Below are positions 6,160 through 7,887 of a DNA stretch of 7,887 nt, piece by piece (positions within the stretch are counted from its first letter, which is position 1; the number at the start of each line of letters is the position of its first letter). Source of the stretch: Salinivirga sp964413185 (lineage in GTDB: Bacteria > Bacteroidota > Bacteroidia > Bacteroidales > Salinivirgaceae); assembly GCA_964413185.1 (NCBI GenBank), contig CAYPSX010000187.1, positions 1 through 7,887 of the forward strand, given 5' to 3'. A model generated the notes under the pieces. The model searched no databases and was not told where the DNA came from. It worked only from the letters and a program-made list of their open reading frames with translations. Position numbers and translations under genes: made by a program.

Positions 6160-6267
6160 ATAAAAATCGATGAGCATCTTTTCAATTCGCTGGAAGAAGG
6201 CGGGAAGGTGGCGTTCCATTATGGCCCGGTTAGCAACTATTTGATAACACTTGCTGCACCCGGGTAA
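6160..6267 (+). pseudogene. Possible 3' remnant of an unidentified gene
   Basis: A frame of 35 codons and a TAA stop opens directly after a TGA (6157-6159) and has no ATG or GTG that would give a full gene. The peptide contains LEEGGKVAFHYGPVSNYLI, which looks more protein-like than the flanks, and the stretch 6190-6265 is richer in G+C than the surrounding gap. I do not recognise the family. A 35-codon open frame can easily be chance. Confidence 0.2.
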
Positions 6268-6422
6268 TTGTTTTCTGCTTCGCTTTTTTCGAATCAGTTG
6301 TAAAAATTGCGGACTTTTTATAAATGGTATTTTTTAAGAAAATAGAACGCGGATTATGCGGATTGATTAACCCACAACTCTCTAAAGTGATCCCAGACTA
6401 TGTTTGACGTGATGATAGTTGC

Positions 6423-6442
6423 GCCAAAATAAATGTTTTGGC
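6423..6442. promoter_or_regulatory. Inverted repeat GCCAAAA-N6-TTTTGGC upstream of the DUF4173 gene
   Basis: Perfect 7-bp arms (6423-6429 and 6436-6442) around a TAAATG spacer, 64-83 bp upstream of the ATG at 6506. It could be an operator or a hairpin in the leader RNA. On the plus strand it is followed by ATTTTAT, too weak a T-run to call a terminator. Confidence 0.4.
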
Positions 6443-6505
6443 ATTTTATAATCGTATTTGCAATATTCATTGTTGGTGTTGCGTTTCTGATAAAAACATT
6501 TCTCC

Positions 6506-7887
6506 ATGAAAAAAACATCATCACTCATTGCTGTATTTGGCCTTACTTTCTTGTTCACTTTTGTATTTCACCAGCAAACCGCCGGAATCAATTTTTTTAT
6601 TTGCGAAATGGCCCTGCTTATTTATTTACTGATAACTAAGCGCGTTGTCTTCCGCGGGCATATACCCGTAATATCAGTGCTTGCTGTGGTTTTAACATCT
6701 GCTGCCGTGGTGCTTGTGCATTCAGCTTTTACCATTACAATGAACGTTTTCGCAATGATTTTGCTGGCCGGTGTTGCCATTTTCCCGAAAGTAAAAACCC
6801 TGATTTATGGCTACGGACTGGCCTTTGTGAATATGCTGTATGCGCAGCGCGATTTTTTTAAAGCATTGTCCGGGAAAAATATGCAAGACAGGAAAGCAGC
6901 TCGTTTTTTCCGGAAAAGCCGCATTTTTATTATCCCTCTGTTAATTATTTTCGTTTTTATTTTTATTTACCGGAAGTCAAACCCGGTTTTCGACGGCATT
7001 ATAGGCGATTTTATGTCTTTTATTGGTGATGGTGTATGGAATGCCATTAAAGACCTTGATTTTTCCATTTTGTTTACCATCATTTTAGGATTAATCGTTG
7101 CCAATATTTACGTGTTCCGTTTTGTAGAAAAAACCATTGTGGAGGTGAACAATCAATCGACCGACAACCTTGTGCGGAAACGGAAAAAACGTTCATTAGG
7201 TTTTAAGCTGACTGATTTGAGAAACGAGTATAAGGCCGGTTTGTTTTTATTGGCTATTTTGAATATTATTTTACTGATTGTTAATGTGATAGATATTAAC
7301 TGGGTGTGGTTCAACTTTGAATGGGAAGGCCAGTACCTGAAACAATTTGTGCACGAAGGAACGTATTTGCTGATTGTTTCCATCCTCATTTCCATTTTTA
7401 TTGTACTGTTCTTTTTTCGCGGCAACCTGAACTTTTACAATAGAAACCATTTGCTGAAATACCTGAGTTATGCATGGCTGGCGCAAAATGCAGTACTCGC
7501 CATTTCAGTTGCCATACGCAACTTTTGGTACATCAGTTATTTTAATATGGCTTATGGCAGAATAGGCGTGATTATCTTTCTAATATTGACACTTTTTGGC
7601 TTGTTTAGTGTGCTGTGGAAAGTAAAAAACAGAAAATCGGCATTTTACCTCTTTCGCATCAATGCACTGGCGGTGTTTATTGTGCTTGTTTTATCATCTA
7701 TGGTGAATTGGGATGGATTTATTGCGCGGTACAATTTTGAACATTCCGACAGATCGTTTTTACATTTAGATTACATGGCAACGCTTTCGGATAAGACACT
7801 ACCCGTGCTTGATAAACCGCTTGGCGAACTTCAACAAATTGATGAACTTCAAAAAGAAAAATTTCCGTTCGATGAAGCTTACATGAC
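6506..7887 (+). CDS. DUF4173-type polytopic membrane protein (3' end outside window)
   Basis: At least 460 residues are visible and the frame is still open at the right edge (460 full codons plus two bases). ATG 6506 is the only start: an in-frame TAA at 6491-6493 closes the frame 12 bp upstream. The protein has many hydrophobic segments, roughly 5-20, 28-45, 54-73, 78-93, 139-155, 185-205, 243-262, 286-304, 322-337, 352-371 and 384-400. A basic loop NLVRKRKKRS (221-230) is likely cytoplasmic. The half from about 235 on (EYKAGLFLLAILNII, FVHEGTYLLI, LKYLSYAWLAQNAV, then AFYLFRINALAVFIV) fits the DUF4173 family, whose molecular function is unknown. After the last segment a polar domain begins (401 on, with NWDGFIARYNFE), probably extracytoplasmic. 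In this family the protein usually ends within one or two hundred more residues. It is divergent from all other genes here, with no visible partner. Confidence 0.82.
   Translation, partial: MKKTSSLIAVFGLTFLFTFVFHQQTAGINFFICEMALLIYLLITKRVVFRGHIPVISVLAVVLTSAAVVLVHSAFTITMNVFAMILLAGVAIFPKVKTLIYGYGLAFVNMLYAQRDFFKALSGKNMQDRKAARFFRKSRIFIIPLLIIFVFIFIYRKSNPVFDGIIGDFMSFIGDGVWNAIKDLDFSILFTIILGLIVANIYVFRFVEKTIVEVNNQSTDNLVRKRKKRSLGFKLTDLRNEYKAGLFLLAILNIILLIVNVIDINWVWFNFEWEGQYLKQFVHEGTYLLIVSILISIFIVLFFFRGNLNFYNRNHLLKYLSYAWLAQNAVLAISVAIRNFWYISYFNMAYGRIGVIIFLILTLFGLFSVLWKVKNRKSAFYLFRINALAVFIVLVLSSMVNWDGFIARYNFEHSDRSFLHLDYMATLSDKTLPVLDKPLGELQQIDELQKEKFPFDEAYM

Larger units (their letters stand above)
6087..6505. 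other. Divergent intergenic region of 419 bp
   Basis: The gap between two divergently read genes must carry both promoters, but no convincing TTTG / TAnnTTTG pair was found on either strand. It holds an inverted repeat near the minus-strand gene (6106-6128), a GC-richer stretch that may be a gene remnant (6160-6267), a short tandem of GCGGATT (6349-6364), and an inverted repeat near the plus-strand gene (6423-6442). No RNA gene was recognised. Confidence 0.6.

Noticed and set aside
6403..6440. TTTG at 6403-6406 followed by TAAATGTT at 6430 considered as a promoter for the DUF4173 gene
   Set aside because: The -7 box has two mismatches and the spacing is longer than usual, so it is not better than chance in AT-rich DNA.
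6433..6639. Plus-strand open frame of 68 codons starting MFWHFIIVFAIFIV
   Set aside because: Most of it overlaps the well-supported DUF4173 gene in another frame, and its hydrophobic start comes from AT-rich DNA at and after the inverted repeat. A small membrane peptide cannot be fully excluded.

Overview
The window looks like a chromosomal segment from a member of the Bacteroidota, probably Bacteroidales/Marinilabiliales-like. The reasons are the AT-rich sequence, starts preceded by A-rich leaders without Shine-Dalgarno motifs, the protein families present (Bacteroidota-style OmpR/kinase pair, 3D-domain lipoprotein, DUF4384 protein, DUF4173 membrane protein), and short dispersed repeats of a kind common in such genomes. 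The taxonomic call is an inference; there is no rRNA or marker gene here.

Layout: six of the seven genes lie on the minus strand and are read from right to left. From right to left they are a secreted LPP20/FlgO-like/DUF4384 protein (6086-4578), a 3D-domain lipoprotein (4571-4143, 6 bp away), a 106-bp gap, a small MscS-type mechanosensitive channel (4036-3188), and a dimethylargininase-family hydrolase (3167-2409, 20 bp away). A 392-bp intergenic region with repeats follows, then an OmpR-family response regulator (2016-1336) and its sensor kinase (1333-56, 2 bp away). On the plus strand, after a 419-bp divergent gap (6087-6505), a polytopic DUF4173-type membrane protein starts at 6506 and runs off the right edge.

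How the genes may work together: regulator and kinase form one two-component system, probably autoregulated through a 9-bp direct repeat with 11-bp period just upstream. The secreted protein and the 3D lipoprotein form a tight envelope pair; their domains suggest cell-wall or outer-envelope work. MscS and the dimethylargininase form a second tight pair. No gene in the window is an obvious partner of the DUF4173 protein.

The most unusual material is not a gene. A 55-bp element at the left edge (1-55) is repeated at about 82% identity at 2275-2329, in the same orientation, each time 3' of a minus-strand gene. The second copy sits in a chain of small hairpins (2104-2396), one of which is followed by a T-run and resembles an intrinsic terminator. 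I found no tRNA, rRNA, CRISPR array, transposase or phage gene, and no clear evidence of a wholly new multi-gene system.
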